A DNA stretch of 64,000 bases from an uncultured Rhodospirillaceae bacterium. GTDB lineage: Bacteria; Pseudomonadota; Alphaproteobacteria; Reyranellales; Reyranellaceae. Position 1 is the stretch's first letter; each line of letters begins with the position of its first letter. The notes under the pieces are model-generated. The model was not told where the DNA came from. It searched no databases and saw only the letters and a list, made by a program, of their open reading frames with translations. The stretch spans positions 1-64,000 of the forward strand of contig CAMFGZ010000006.1 in assembly GCA_945952105.1 (NCBI GenBank), read 5' to 3'. The translations under genes and the position numbers were made by a program. Below, piece after piece: positions 43,996 through 53,804 of this stretch.

Positions 43996-45258
43996 TCAGG
44001 GCGCGATTGGACGCCCGTCCATGCCGTCCACAGGCTCGCCGAGGAAGCGCAGCACGGTGGGCGCGATATCGACCAGGCTCGTGGTGCGGCCGGCCTCGCC
44101 CTGCCCGAACTCGGGATGGATGACGGTCAGGAACGGCCGGGTCTCGCCCGGTCCCAACCCGCCATGGTGGCCGCAGCCGATGTCCGGGGGGGCTTCGCCG
44201 TCTTCGACCAGCCAGCGCGTTCCCGAAACACCGAAGGCGTTCCTCTCGTCGTGACGCGTCGTGTCGACTGCCGCGACCAGCGCGTCCGCTGTCAGACCCG
44301 TCGCCGCCAGCGCGTCGCCCGTCAGGATCGACCCGGCCCACGGCTCCCGTTGCATCGCGGGGAGCACGCCTTCCACGGCCGCTTTCGCCGCGCCGGTCGC
44401 GTAGATCAACGCCGAGGTCCCCTGCGAAGCGACGCCGACACGCCCCTCCTTCACCTCAGCCTCGAGACCATGCCCGGCCAGCCATTTGCCGATATGAACC
44501 GAGCGGGCGATGGTTTCGTGGCCGTGGTCGGAACCGACCACCAGCAGCGTGTCGAAGCGCTCCTCGTGCGCCTTCACGGTCTCGATGACTTTCGCGACCA
44601 GGGCGTCGGTCACCTCCAGTGCATGGATGTGTTCGGGCGAGCCCAGTGGATCATGATGCAGGGTGAGATCGGGGTTGGCCAGCCACAGGATGGCCAGCCT
44701 GAAATCCGCCGACGGCACGACCTCCGCGCAGAAACGCCGGGTCATCTCGATGTCGCCATCGAGATCGTGGCTCACGTCGAGATGGGCGCCGCCCGTGAGC
44801 GGCGTGCCGCCGGCACCGAACGAGCCGGCGCGATGGAGCACCGTCCCGAAGTGATCGGGGTCGAGGAAATAGGCCGCGCCGGGTGAGACGTTCGAATAGG
44901 CGATCTGCCCGCCCGAGTTCGCCAGCCGCTCCGCCATCGTCGGGACCCGCAGGGTGCGTCCCGTCACACGGCGCATGGTCTGCCGGAAGGACGGCGCACC
45001 GACATTGTGCACGACGACTTTTCCGTCCTCGACCAGCGCCATCTGGTTGCCTTCGAGGCCGTGACGGCCGGGATAGCAACCGGTCGCGATCGAGGCCGCA
45101 GAGACGCGCGTGACCGAGGGAAACACCGCACGATGATCGGCGGCGCGGCGATGTTGGGCCAGGAGACGCGCCAGGGTCGGCGTGCGGGCTTCGCTGATCC
45201 ATTCGGCGCCAAGGCCGTCGCAGATGATCAGGATCGCCCGGCGTCGGGAAGGGTTCAT
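43996..45258 (-). CDS. Type I phosphodiesterase / nucleotide pyrophosphatase family (alkaline phosphatase superfamily)
   Basis: A 420-residue hydrolase. Metal and nucleophile motifs are Asp14 (LIICDGLGAEW), Thr50 in VFPSVTRVSAASIATGCYPG, the GSDHGHET pair and a distal His in GCGHHGGLGPGE. Such enzymes release phosphate, phosphonate or nucleotide groups. ATG at MNPSRRR was chosen; an earlier ATG (45276) is possible. It may overlap the Bug gene end only if that longer form is used. The substrate is unknown. Confidence 0.85.
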   Translation of the reverse strand: MNPSRRRAILIICDGLGAEWISEARTPTLARLLAQHRRAADHRAVFPSVTRVSAASIATGCYPGRHGLEGNQMALVEDGKVVVHNVGAPSFRQTMRRVTGRTLRVPTMAERLANSGGQIAYSNVSPGAAYFLDPDHFGTVLHRAGSFGAGGTPLTGGAHLDVSHDLDGDIEMTRRFCAEVVPSADFRLAILWLANPDLTLHHDPLGSPEHIHALEVTDALVAKVIETVKAHEERFDTLLVVGSDHGHETIARSVHIGKWLAGHGLEAEVKEGRVGVASQGTSALIYATGAAKAAVEGVLPAMQREPWAGSILTGDALAATGLTADALVAAVDTTRHDERNAFGVSGTRWLVEDGEAPPDIGCGHHGGLGPGETRPFLTVIHPEFGQGEAGRTTSLVDIAPTVLRFLGEPVDGMDGRPIAP

Positions 45259-45295
45259 CAAGCCATGATAGACCATGTCCGCCCCGAGCAAATCG

Positions 45296-46288
45296 TCATT
45301 CCGGCTGGATGCCTGCCTGCGAAACGATGCGGTCGCTCTTCGCAACCTCGTCCCGCACGAACTGGCGGAACTGCTCCGCGGTGGATCCGACGGGCACAGC
45401 TCCCTGGTCGCGAAGCGCGTTCTGGACGTCGGGAGCCGCCAGAGCCACCACCAGGCCGGTGCGAAGACGCTCCACGGCCTCTTGGGGCGTCCCTTTAGGG
45501 ACGGCCACCCCGACCCAGGTGTTGAACTCGTAGCTCGCGAAACCCAGTTCAGCCATCGTCGGCACATCGGGCAGGGCATCGGACCTTTGCGAAGAGGTCA
45601 CGGCGAGCGCACGCAGCTTGCCCGAGCGCACGAGCGGCACCGCGGGCGGCACGCTGCTCACTGCCATGTCGATGTGGCCACCGACCGCGTCCTGCACTAG
45701 CGGTCCCGACCCTTTGTAGGGAATGTGAACGAACTTCGCCTGGGCCATGCTGGACAGGAGTTCCGCCGCGAGATGCTGAGGGCTGCCGCTGCCGATCGAT
45801 CCGTAGCTCACCGCATCCGCCCTGGCGCGCGCCGCCTCGATGAGGTCCTTGAGCGATCGCGACGAAGATGCCGGCGCCACGAACACCAGTGGGAAGGTGG
45901 CCACCAGCATCACCGGCTCGAAGTCGGTGCGCGGGTCGTAGGTCATGTTCCTGAACAGGCTGGCGTTGATCGCCATTTCGCTCGCCGCGCCGAACAGGAC
46001 CGTGTAGCCGTCGGCGGGCGCCTTCGCGACGCCTGCCGCGCCGATCATGCCGGTGGCACCGGGCTTGTTCTCGATGACGACCGATTGTCCCAGCGTCTCT
46101 GCAAGACGCTGCGCCATCGCCCGCCCGGTGATGTCGGTGCCGCCGCCCGGCGGATATGGAATGACGAGCCGGACCGGCTTGCTTGGATAGCCGTCAGCCC
46201 GTGCCGCCAGCGGCGTCGAGAAGGCCAGGAGGAGTGCCGCCAGGGAATCGCGGCGCGAGAAGGGTCGTTGGGAGCCGTCATGTGCCAT
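45296..46288 (-). CDS. Bug-family periplasmic binding protein
   Basis: A 330-residue Bug receptor like the one at 22801. The N-terminus FSRRDSLAALLLAF resembles a twin-arginine (Tat) signal, ending near ARADG. Mature signatures are KPVRLVIPYPPGGGTDITGRAMAQRL, AGVAKAPADGYTVLFG and PYKGSGPLVQDAVGGHIDMAVSS. No TctAB genes flank it. It lies 37 bases before the phosphodiesterase start, so the two may be co-transcribed. Confidence 0.88.
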   Translation of the reverse strand: MAHDGSQRPFSRRDSLAALLLAFSTPLAARADGYPSKPVRLVIPYPPGGGTDITGRAMAQRLAETLGQSVVIENKPGATGMIGAAGVAKAPADGYTVLFGAASEMAINASLFRNMTYDPRTDFEPVMLVATFPLVFVAPASSSRSLKDLIEAARARADAVSYGSIGSGSPQHLAAELLSSMAQAKFVHIPYKGSGPLVQDAVGGHIDMAVSSVPPAVPLVRSGKLRALAVTSSQRSDALPDVPTMAELGFASYEFNTWVGVAVPKGTPQEAVERLRTGLVVALAAPDVQNALRDQGAVPVGSTAEQFRQFVRDEVAKSDRIVSQAGIQPE

Positions 46289-46297
46289 GGCGGCCTT

Positions 46298-46323
46298 ATC
46301 GCGGTGTCGCGTGACTCCGCGAT
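46298..46323 (-). terminator. Small hairpin downstream of mnmA
   Basis: Stem atcgcgg (46298-46304) with ccgcgat (46317-46323) around a 12-base loop, in the gap between mnmA and the Bug gene. No T tract. Weak terminator or stability element. Confidence 0.35.
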
Positions 46324-46330
46324 GACAGGG

Positions 46331-47458
46331 TCAGCCGAAGCGCCGGATGAATCCGCCACCCAGGACACGACTGCCCGACGACCGGTCGTAGACCACACAG
46401 GCCTGTCCCGGCGACACGCCGACTTCGGGCTCGGCGAAACGCACGACCGCCCCTTCGTCCGTCAATTCGATCTCGGCCGGACGCAGCGCCTGGCTCGACC
46501 TCACGCGGACCTGCACCGGCAGACTCCCGATGTGGGGGACGTCCAGCCAGTTGACGTCATACAGCGCTATCTCCGCGCGCCCCAGTGCCGCGCGCGGACC
46601 GACGACGACGCGCCGTGTCTCGGGCTCCAATCGCACGACGTAGAGAGGATCGTTGTCGGTCCCGTCGCGTCCGCCCAGCGCCAGGCCGCGGCGCTGTCCG
46701 ACGGTGTAGCGCACGATGCCTTCGTGACGGCCGACGACCCTGCCCGCCATGTCGACGATGTCGCCGGGCTCGACCGCTTGGGGGCGCAGCTTCTGCACGA
46801 CCGACGCATAGTTGCCATTGGGCACGAAGCAGATGTCCTGGCTGTCGGGCTTGTCGGCGACAACGAGATCGAAGCGGCCAGCCAGCGCCCGGGTCTCGCT
46901 CTTGGGCAGGTCGCCCAGCGGGAAGCGCAGGAAGTCGAGTTGCTCGCGGGTCGTGCCGAACAGGAAATAGCTCTGGTCGCGCGAAGGATCGGCGCCGCGG
47001 TGAAGCTCGGCCCCCGCCTCGCCCATGACGCGGCGGACATAGTGGCCGGTCGCCAGCGCCTCGGCGCCAAGTTCGCGCGCGGTCTTCAGCAGGTCGCGGA
47101 ACTTCACCGTGCGATTGCAGGCGATGCACGGCACCGGCGTCTCGCCGCGCGCATAGGCATCGGCAAAGGCGTCCATCACCTCGGTGCGGAAGCGGCTTTC
47201 ATAGTCGAGGACGTAGTGCGGGATCGCGAGGCGCTCGGCGACCTGACGTGCGTCCTGAATGTCCTGACCGGCGCAGCACGCGCCCGACTTTCCGACCGCG
47301 ACGCCATGGTCGTATAGCTGCAGGGTCACGCCCACGACGTCGTAGCCCTGCTCCTTGAGCAGCGCCGCGGTGACCGACGAATCGACGCCTCCCGACATGG
47401 CGACCACCACACGGGTGTCGCCGGGGGCCTTGTCGATACCGAGGGAATTGGGACTCAT
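46331..47458 (-). CDS. mnmA: tRNA 2-thiouridine(34) synthase MnmA
   Basis: A 375-residue tRNA-uridine 2-sulfurtransferase. It makes s2U34 in tRNA-Lys, Glu and Gln, using sulfur from IscS (whose operon lies just upstream on the same strand). PP-loop [18 protein letters not shown] near the N-terminus, catalytic Cys pair in [11 protein letters not shown] and SQDICFV, and YTVGQRRGL complete the family pattern. ATG at MSPNSLG was chosen over a longer frame. C-terminal domain ends at GGGFIRRFG. Confidence 0.95.
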   Translation of the reverse strand: MSPNSLGIDKAPGDTRVVVAMSGGVDSSVTAALLKEQGYDVVGVTLQLYDHGVAVGKSGACCAGQDIQDARQVAERLAIPHYVLDYESRFRTEVMDAFADAYARGETPVPCIACNRTVKFRDLLKTARELGAEALATGHYVRRVMGEAGAELHRGADPSRDQSYFLFGTTREQLDFLRFPLGDLPKSETRALAGRFDLVVADKPDSQDICFVPNGNYASVVQKLRPQAVEPGDIVDMAGRVVGRHEGIVRYTVGQRRGLALGGRDGTDNDPLYVVRLEPETRRVVVGPRAALGRAEIALYDVNWLDVPHIGSLPVQVRVRSSQALRPAEIELTDEGAVVRFAEPEVGVSPGQACVVYDRSSGSRVLGGGFIRRFG

Positions 47459-47516
47459 GGCGGGGCCTATATAGGCCTCGCCCACCGCCGCCGCCAGAGC
47501 GCGGCCAAAGCCCCCG

Positions 47517-48029
47517 CTAGTCGCGGCGATAGCCGGTGTCGCGGACGACCTTGGCGACGCCATTGCGGTCGTAGACGATCGAAACACGGTCGCCCATCTG
47601 GATGTCGCCGTCGTCGTACTGGGCGACGGTCACGCGCTGTCCGTCGTCGCGCTGGACGGTGACCTCGATGCCGCGGCGGGTCGAGTTCTGATCGATCGCC
47701 GTGCCGGCGATACCGCCCGCCACCGCGCCCAGCAGCCCGCCCACGACCGCGCCGCCCACCGAATTGGTGATGGCGCCACCGGCCACTGCGCCGCCGGCGG
47801 CGCCGATACCACCGCCGATCAGGGTACCGTCACTCATGCCCGAGCCTCGGCTGCCACGAACCGGAACCTCGCGAATGGACACCACGCGGCCATTCTCCCC
47901 ACGATAGCTCGCTCCCTGCGAGGATGTGTTGACCACGCCGGGTTGCACGCCGCCGGTGCCGTTGCAGGCGCTGAGGCCGGTCGCGAGAACGGCCGGAACG
48001 ATCAGGCCGAGAAGCCATTTGCCGAACAT
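47517..48029 (-). CDS. Glycine-zipper lipoprotein (SlyB-like), copy A
   Basis: A 170-residue outer-membrane lipoprotein: lipobox GLSAC (Cys22), central glycine-zipper 2TM domain with repeated GxxxG ([32 protein letters not shown]), and C-terminal domain [20 protein letters not shown]. The neighbouring gene is a paralogue. ATG at MFGKWLLGL was chosen. It stands between the ISC operon and mnmA on the same strand. Confidence 0.87.
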   Translation of the reverse strand: MFGKWLLGLIVPAVLATGLSACNGTGGVQPGVVNTSSQGASYRGENGRVVSIREVPVRGSRGSGMSDGTLIGGGIGAAGGAVAGGAITNSVGGAVVGGLLGAVAGGIAGTAIDQNSTRRGIEVTVQRDDGQRVTVAQYDDGDIQMGDRVSIVYDRNGVAKVVRDTGYRRD

Positions 48030-48075
48030 CTGTAGAGAAACCTTTCGCGCTCTCGATCCATCCAAACGACCGGTC

Positions 48076-48633
48076 TCAGTCGGGGTTCCGCGACGTGTCG
48101 CGCACAACCTTCGCGACGCCGCGCCCGTCCTGCACGATCTGTACGCGGTCGCCGAGCTGGACGTCCCCGTCGTCGCGCTGGGCCACGGTAACGCTCTGCC
48201 CATCGTCACGCTGGACCGTGACCTCGATCCCCCGGCCGCCGCCTTGCTGGCCGTCAGCGATCGTTCCCGCGATCGCGCCGCCCACGGTGCCGAGCAGAAG
48301 ACCGACCAGGCCGCCTCCCACGGTGTTGCTCGTGATCGCGCCGATCGTCGCGCCGACACCACCGCCGATGATTCCACCCATCAGCGCGCCATTGCCGCTG
48401 CCATTGCCGTAGCTTCCCCCGGAGCCGGCCAGTCCGACGTCCCGGATCGAAACGACGCGACCGGCCCCCATCGGGGCGCTGTAAGCGACCTGTGTCGGCG
48501 CCCCGGGCGGCTGACCGGCAATCGGTGCGCTCGAACTCACGATACCCGGCTGCACGCCTTGGGACGCGCAAGCGCCCAGTCCTGCGGCCAGCAGTAGCGG
48601 CAGCAGCAGTGGACGAACTCTCGTCGCGATCAT
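48076..48633 (-). CDS. Glycine-zipper lipoprotein (SlyB-like), copy B
   Basis: A 185-residue lipoprotein, paralogue of the downstream gene: lipobox GLGAC (Cys22), glycine-zipper core, and the shared C-terminal [28 protein letters not shown] segment. A Pro/Ser/Ala linker after the lipid site is longer than in copy A. Tandem duplication with 46 bp between. Confidence 0.87.
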   Translation of the reverse strand: MIATRVRPLLLPLLLAAGLGACASQGVQPGIVSSSAPIAGQPPGAPTQVAYSAPMGAGRVVSIRDVGLAGSGGSYGNGSGNGALMGGIIGGGVGATIGAITSNTVGGGLVGLLLGTVGGAIAGTIADGQQGGGRGIEVTVQRDDGQSVTVAQRDDGDVQLGDRVQIVQDGRGVAKVVRDTSRNPD

Positions 48634-48709
48634 GATGGGGACCCCTCCCGGATCAGTCGCTTGTCACCCATATTTCCGGCCAAATTACGGCGTCAGGCGA
48701 AGGAAGAGG

Positions 48710-48916
48710 CTAGTCCCGCTCGTCGATCCAGGCAGCCTGGATGGCCTCGAGGATCTTCTCGTTCGAACGCGCGGCATCGTCCTCGAAGTCCGGCAGTTCC
48801 ATCACCCAGCGATGCAGGTCGGTGAAGCGCAGATTCACGTTGTCGGCGTCGGGATGGCGCTCCTCGAGCTCGATCGCGATGTCCTGCACGTCGGTCCAGC
48901 GCAGCTTGCGGGCCAT
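48710..48916 (-). CDS. iscX: IscX (YfhJ) Fe-S assembly protein
   Basis: A 68-residue acidic protein. WTDVQDIAIELEERHPDAD and FTDLHRWVMELPDFEDDAARSNEKILEAIQAAW are the IscX signature. It modulates IscS activity and binds iron weakly. Last gene of the ISC operon, 9 bp after fdx. Confidence 0.95.
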   Translation of the reverse strand: MARKLRWTDVQDIAIELEERHPDADNVNLRFTDLHRWVMELPDFEDDAARSNEKILEAIQAAWIDERD

Positions 48917-48925
48917 CGGCCTCTC

Positions 48926-49261
48926 CTACTTGTCGACCATCATGTTGCGCGTTGCGGCCGGGAGCTTGACCACCAGCCCGTCCAGCGCCTCGGTCATGCG
49001 AATCTGGCAGCCCAGACGCGAAGTGTGTGTGAGACCGAACGCAAGGTCGAGCATGTCTTCCTCGTCGTCGCTGGCAGGTCCCAGCTTGTCGAACCAGCCG
49101 GTCTCCACCACGACGTGGCAGGTCGAACAGGCGAGCGATCCTTCGCAGGCTCCCTCGATGTCGATGTGATTGCGGTGTGCGATCTCGAGCACGGAGAGGC
49201 CGAGCGGCGCATCAACTTCCTTGCGCGTCCCGTCCCGCAGAATGAACGTCATCTTCGGCAT
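48926..49261 (-). CDS. fdx: ISC-type [2Fe-2S] ferredoxin
   Basis: A 111-residue adrenodoxin-like ferredoxin. Cluster cysteines are Cys39, Cys45, Cys48 ([11 protein letters not shown]) and Cys85 (RLGCQIR), the E. coli Fdx pattern. It gives electrons for cluster assembly on IscU. In the operon between hscA and iscX. Confidence 0.95.
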   Translation of the reverse strand: MPKMTFILRDGTRKEVDAPLGLSVLEIAHRNHIDIEGACEGSLACSTCHVVVETGWFDKLGPASDDEEDMLDLAFGLTHTSRLGCQIRMTEALDGLVVKLPAATRNMMVDK

Positions 49262-49279
49262 CTCTTGATCTCGCTCCGC

Positions 49280-51175
49280 TTACTCGCCGACCCGGTTTTC
49301 CAGCTCGCCCATCGACATGCCCGACAGCGCCTCGCGGATGCCGCGGTCCATGCGCCGCTCCGCAAAGGGCTTGGACAAGGCTTCGAGCGCCTCGGCCGCC
49401 GCATTGATCTCGTCCCGGCTCTCGCCCTGCATCGCCGTTTCCAGCCCCACCCGCGCCTCGTCGATGGCGGCACGCTCCTCGACGGACAACAGCGTGCCGT
49501 CCTTCACGAGCGCCGCTTCCAGCGCCAGCAGGCTGCGCTTCGCCTCGACCCGCGCTTCGGTCAGCAGGCGCAAATTCATGTCGGCCTCGGCATTGTCCAT
49601 GCCGTCGTAGAGCATGTCGGCCATGTCGTCGTGGCTGAGGCCGTAGGACGGCTTCACTTCGACCCGCTGCGCCACGCCGGTCGTCCGCTCTTCGGCGGAG
49701 ACGGTCAGCAACCCGTCGGCATCGACGGCGAAGGTCACGCGGATGCGCGCCGCGCCCGCCGTCATCGGCGGGATGCCGAGCAGCTCGAAGCGCGCCAGGC
49801 TGCGGCAATCGGCGACCATCTCGCGCTCGCCCTGCACGACATGGATCGCCATGGCACTCTGGCCGTCCTGATAGGTCGTGAAGTCCTGCGCAAGCTGCGC
49901 CGGGATCGGGGTGTTGCGCGGCACGATCTTCTCGACGATGCCGCCCATCGTCTCGAGGCCGAGCGACAGCGGCGTCACGTCGAGCAGCAGCGTGTCGCCG
50001 CCGCCGGTCAGCGCCTCGGCCTGCAGCGCCGCGCCCAGCGCCACGACCTCATCGGGATCGATGTCGGTGAGCGGCGGCTTGCCGATCATCGTAGCGACTT
50101 TCGTGCGCACCAGCGGCACGCGCGTCGAGCCTCCAACCAGCACCACGCCCTCTATGTCCGTCGCGGCCATGCCGGCATCGGCCAGCACGTTGCGCGAGAT
50201 GTCGAGCGTTCGGCCGACATCGGTCCCGATCATGGCGTCGAATTCGTCCCTCGTGAGCGCATGGAAGGACGGCGTGCCGGCGATTTCGAGACGGCCCGAC
50301 GTCTGGTCGCGCTCGGAAAGCTGTTCCTTCATGTGACGGGCGAGCGCCAGCGCCGCCTTCACCGCAGCCTCGTCGACCTGGTCGGCAAGTCCGTCGCGCT
50401 TGCGCTCGGCCAGCATGCGCTCGGCGATGACACGGTCGAAATCGTCGCCGCCCAGCGCGGTGTCCCCGCCGGTCGCCAGGACCTGGAACACGCCCTTCTC
50501 CAGCCGCAGCAGCGAGAAGTCGAAGGTGCCGCCGCCCAGATCGTAGACGGCGTAGAGACCCTCGGAGCCCTTATCGAGGCCGTAAGCCAGCGCCGCCGCC
50601 GTCGGCTCGTTCACCAGCCGCAACACTTCGAGCCCCGCCACGCGCGCGGCGTCGCGGGTCGCGGTACGTGCCGCATCGTCGAAATAGGCCGGGACGGTGA
50701 TCACGGCCCGCTCGACCGGCTTCTCCAGCGCCGCTTCGGCGCGGGCGCGCAGCGCCCTAAGGATCTCGGCCGAGATCTCGACCGGTGAACGCGCCTTGCC
50801 GCCGATGCGCAGTTTCACCATATCGGTTTCGCCGGTGCCCGGCTCGACCTCGTAGGGCAGCACGCCGGCCACCGCATGGAGATCCGCCGCGCCGCGTCCC
50901 ATCAGTCGCTTGATCGAGGCCACGACATTGCGCGGCTCGGCGGCGATCACGGCACGGGCCTCTTCCCCCACGAGCACGCCACCCGCCTGCGGATAGGCCA
51001 CGACCGACGGCACCAGAGCCCTGCCCGCCTCGTCATGCAGCGCCGCGGGCTTTCCGTCACGGGCGATGGCGACCACGGAATTGGTCGTGCCGAGATCGAT
51101 GCCGACCGCCAGCGAGCCCTCGCCGGCGTGCGGCAGCGGCGTTTCGCCCGGCTCGTGGATCTCCAGCAAGGTCAT
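49280..51175 (-). CDS. hscA: Fe-S chaperone HscA (Hsp70)
   Basis: A 631-residue Hsp70. Nucleotide-binding domain begins [15 protein letters not shown] and contains [15 protein letters not shown] and DLGGGTFD; the substrate-binding domain starts after [17 protein letters not shown]. It releases clusters from IscU by recognising LPPVK (present in IscU here). It starts overlapping hscB (ATGA). Longer than E. coli HscA by only about 15 residues. Confidence 0.95.
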   Translation of the reverse strand: MTLLEIHEPGETPLPHAGEGSLAVGIDLGTTNSVVAIARDGKPAALHDEAGRALVPSVVAYPQAGGVLVGEEARAVIAAEPRNVVASIKRLMGRGAADLHAVAGVLPYEVEPGTGETDMVKLRIGGKARSPVEISAEILRALRARAEAALEKPVERAVITVPAYFDDAARTATRDAARVAGLEVLRLVNEPTAAALAYGLDKGSEGLYAVYDLGGGTFDFSLLRLEKGVFQVLATGGDTALGGDDFDRVIAERMLAERKRDGLADQVDEAAVKAALALARHMKEQLSERDQTSGRLEIAGTPSFHALTRDEFDAMIGTDVGRTLDISRNVLADAGMAATDIEGVVLVGGSTRVPLVRTKVATMIGKPPLTDIDPDEVVALGAALQAEALTGGGDTLLLDVTPLSLGLETMGGIVEKIVPRNTPIPAQLAQDFTTYQDGQSAMAIHVVQGEREMVADCRSLARFELLGIPPMTAGAARIRVTFAVDADGLLTVSAEERTTGVAQRVEVKPSYGLSHDDMADMLYDGMDNAEADMNLRLLTEARVEAKRSLLALEAALVKDGTLLSVEERAAIDEARVGLETAMQGESRDEINAAAEALEALSKPFAERRMDRGIREALSGMSMGELENRVGE

Positions 51176-51684
51176 GCGTTCGACCGTTCGATGTTCATGC
51201 GTCGTGCCCGCGCTTCCTCGGCGAATTTTTCGAGGTAACGCAGGCGAAGGAGCGCCTTTCTGATGGCGGCCCTGTCGTTTGCCAAGAACAAACTGGGGAG
51301 ACCCGAAAGCGCTTTCTGCACGCCTTGGCGGGCTTCGGCGGCCAGAGCGTCGACCGCCTCGGGCGACCCCGCCTCGTGCAGCGCCTCGCGCGCCTCCATG
51401 GCTTCCATCAACAATTCCGGATCGTCGATCGTCTTGCCGTCGCCCGGCATCTCAACCCCGGACAGCTCGGCCATGTAGAAGGCACGGCGGAGCGGATCCT
51501 TCAGGGTTCGATAGGCCTCATTCAGCGAAGCGGCCTCGGCCGAAGCCTTCGCCCGCTCCTCGGGCGGCCGGGAAACGAAGCGGTCGGGATGCCATTGGCG
51601 CTGGAGCGCGAAATAGGCCCGGTCCAGCGCGGCGGCATCGAGATCGAGCGCCGCCGGCAGTCCCAGCCGCGCGAAGTGATCCAT
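51172..51684 (-). CDS. hscB: Co-chaperone HscB (J-domain)
   Basis: A 170-residue J-protein. The HPD motif is in [21 protein letters not shown], preceded by the short domain ([16 protein letters not shown]) and followed by the C-terminal HscB helices ([16 protein letters not shown]). It brings IscU to HscA. Overlaps hscA by 4 bases and is 9 bp after iscA. Confidence 0.95.
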   Translation of the reverse strand: MDHFARLGLPAALDLDAAALDRAYFALQRQWHPDRFVSRPPEERAKASAEAASLNEAYRTLKDPLRRAFYMAELSGVEMPGDGKTIDDPELLMEAMEAREALHEAGSPEAVDALAAEARQGVQKALSGLPSLFLANDRAAIRKALLRLRYLEKFAEEARARRMNIERSNA

Positions 51685-51693
51685 GACCGGTCT

Positions 51694-52101
51694 TCAGACG
51701 TGGAAGGATTCGCCGCAGCCGCAGCGGCCCTTCTCGTTCGGGTTCTTGAACACGAAGCCCGACTTCAGCTTCTCTTCCTCGTAGTCCATCTCGGTGCCGA
51801 TCAGGAACAGCGAGGCCTTCGGATCGACCAGCAACTTGATGCCGCCGGTGTCGATGACCTCGTCCATCGGCTCCTGCTTGTCGGCGAATTCCAGCGTGTA
51901 GCTGAGACCTGAGCAGCCCTTGGTGCGCACGCCGATGCGGATGCCCGCCGTCGGCTTGCCACGGCCATCGATCAGTGCCTTAACGCGCTCGGCGGCAAGC
52001 GGCGTCACCGTCATGAGCTGCGGACGGGGACGGCGCGGACGCGGCGCGGCCGGCGCTGCTGCGGGCGCCGCCGGCTTCGGGGTGTCGGTGGTCGTGGTCA
52101 T
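51694..52101 (-). CDS. iscA: A-type Fe-S carrier IscA with Pro/Ala-rich N-terminal extension
   Basis: A 135-residue A-type carrier. The core (VTPLAAERVKAL onward, from about residue 30) has the three cysteines, TKGCSGLSY and GRCGCGESFHV. The N-terminal 28 residues are a low-complexity tail (AAPAAAPAAPRPRRPRPQ) absent from E. coli IscA. An in-frame internal ATG (MTVTPLA) could give the normal-length protein. It lies 17 bp after iscU. Confidence 0.93.
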   Translation of the reverse strand: MTTTTDTPKPAAPAAAPAAPRPRRPRPQLMTVTPLAAERVKALIDGRGKPTAGIRIGVRTKGCSGLSYTLEFADKQEPMDEVIDTGGIKLLVDPKASLFLIGTEMDYEEEKLKSGFVFKNPNEKGRCGCGESFHV

Positions 52102-52118
52102 GCGCTGGGCTCCGTAAG

Positions 52119-52511
52119 CTACTCGGCCTTCTTCGTCGCCTTGGCGCGATAGTCGGCGATCGCCGCCTTGATCGCGTCCTCGGCGAGCACCGAGCAGTGA
52201 ATCTTCACCGGCGGCAGCGCCAGGTGGCGCGCGATGTCGGTGTTCTTGATGGCCTCGGCCTCGTCGATCGTCTTGCCCTTCACCCACTCGGTGACGAGCG
52301 AACTGGAAGCGATCGCAGAGCCGCAGCCGAAAGTCTTGAACTTGGCGTCCTCGATCAGCCCGTCGGCGCCGACCTTGATCTGCAGCTTCATCACGTCGCC
52401 GCAGGCCGGCGCACCGACCAGGCCGGTGCCCACATCCTCGGCTGCCTTGTCGAACGAGCCAATGTTGCGGGGGTTCTCGTAGTGATCGATCAGCTTTTCA
52501 CTGTAAGCCAT
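52119..52511 (-). CDS. iscU: Fe-S scaffold IscU
   Basis: A 130-residue scaffold protein. Cluster ligands Cys37 (PACGD), Cys63 (FGCGS), Cys106 (HCSVL) and Asp39 are present. The LPPVK motif (residues 99-103), recognised by HscA, is intact. The gene is between iscS (36 bp) and iscA. Confidence 0.97.
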   Translation of the reverse strand: MAYSEKLIDHYENPRNIGSFDKAAEDVGTGLVGAPACGDVMKLQIKVGADGLIEDAKFKTFGCGSAIASSSLVTEWVKGKTIDEAEAIKNTDIARHLALPPVKIHCSVLAEDAIKAAIADYRAKATKKAE

Positions 52512-52547
52512 GACACTCTCCTCAATTCTCGAGCGGCGCCCGAAGGT

Positions 52548-53786
52548 TCAGTGGGCAGCCCACTCGATGGATTTGATATCGATGCCTTCCTGGGCCATTT
52601 CCCAGAGCGGGCTCATCTCACGCAACTTGTTGACGTGCCGTACCAGTTCGTCGACCGCGGTATCGATCTCGTGCTCCGTCGTGAAGCGGCCGAGGCCGAT
52701 GCGCAGCGACGTATGCGCCATGTCTTCCTCGACGCCCAGCGCCCGCAGAACGTAGCTGGGCTCCAGCGAGGCCGAGGTGCAGGCCGAACCGGACGAGACC
52801 GCCAGGTTCTTGATGCCCATCATCAGCGACTCGCCTTCGACATACGCGAAGCTGATGTTGAGGTTGCCCGGGATACGGTGCTCGAGGTCGCCGTTGACGA
52901 CGATGTCCGTGAGCTTGGCCCGCAGGCCGGTCAGCATCCGCTCCTGCAGCTTCTTCAGCCGCTTTGCCTCGGCGTCCATCTCCTTCATGCAGATCTCGGC
53001 CGCCTCGCCCAGGCCGACACACAGCGGCGTGGGCAGGGTACCGGAACGAAAGCCCCGCTCCTGCCCGCCGCCGACGATCATCGGCACCAGGCGAACACGC
53101 GGCTTGCGGCGGACGTAAAGCGCGCCGATGCCCTTCGGTCCATAGATCTTGTGGCCCGAGATGCTCATCAGGTCGATGTTCAGCGCCTCTACATCGAGCG
53201 GGATCTTGCCGGCGGCCTGGGCCGCATCGGTGTGGAAGAAGACCTTCCTGTCGCGGCAAATCCTGCCGATCTCGGCTAGAGGCTGGATGACGCCGATTTC
53301 GTTGTTCACGGCCATGACCGAGACGAGCACCGTCTTGTCGGTGATCGCCGCGCGCAGCACGTCGAGATCCAGCAGGCCGTCCTTCTGCACCGGCAGGTAG
53401 GTGACCTCGAACCCCTGCTGCTCGAGATGGCGGCATGTATCGAGCACGCACTTGTGCTCGGTCACCGTGGTGATGATGTGGTTCTTGCGATCCTTGTAGA
53501 ACTCGGCCACGCCGCGGATCGCGAGGTTGTTCGACTCGGTGGCGCCCGAGGTGAAGATCACTTCCTTCTCGTCGGCACCGATCAGCTTCGCGACCTGCGC
53601 GCGCGCCTTCTCGGTGCCTTCCTCGGCTTCCCAGCCATAGGCGTGACTGCGCGAGCCCGAATTGCCGAACTTGTGGGTAAAATACGGCATCATGGCTTCG
53701 AGGACCCGCGGGTCCATCGGCGTGGTGGCCTGGTAATCCAGATAGATCGGCTGGTCGTTGCGCCGGATTTGGGTAATGGCTGTCAT
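52548..53786 (-). CDS. iscS: Cysteine desulfurase IscS
   Basis: A 412-residue PLP-dependent desulfurase. The Schiff-base lysine is in [12 protein letters not shown], and the mobile catalytic Cys is in [21 protein letters not shown], the IscS-type loop. It provides sulfur to IscU and to MnmA. It comes after the second desulfurase gene in transcription order. Confidence 0.96.
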   Translation of the reverse strand: MTAITQIRRNDQPIYLDYQATTPMDPRVLEAMMPYFTHKFGNSGSRSHAYGWEAEEGTEKARAQVAKLIGADEKEVIFTSGATESNNLAIRGVAEFYKDRKNHIITTVTEHKCVLDTCRHLEQQGFEVTYLPVQKDGLLDLDVLRAAITDKTVLVSVMAVNNEIGVIQPLAEIGRICRDRKVFFHTDAAQAAGKIPLDVEALNIDLMSISGHKIYGPKGIGALYVRRKPRVRLVPMIVGGGQERGFRSGTLPTPLCVGLGEAAEICMKEMDAEAKRLKKLQERMLTGLRAKLTDIVVNGDLEHRIPGNLNISFAYVEGESLMMGIKNLAVSSGSACTSASLEPSYVLRALGVEEDMAHTSLRIGLGRFTTEHEIDTAVDELVRHVNKLREMSPLWEMAQEGIDIKSIEWAAH

Positions 53787-53804
53787 GCTAACCCCTTGAA
53801 ACTC

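Noticed and set aside
48632..50788. Plus-strand frame of about 720 codons opposite fdx and hscA
   Set aside because: Antisense to well-established ISC genes; a product of high GC at third positions.
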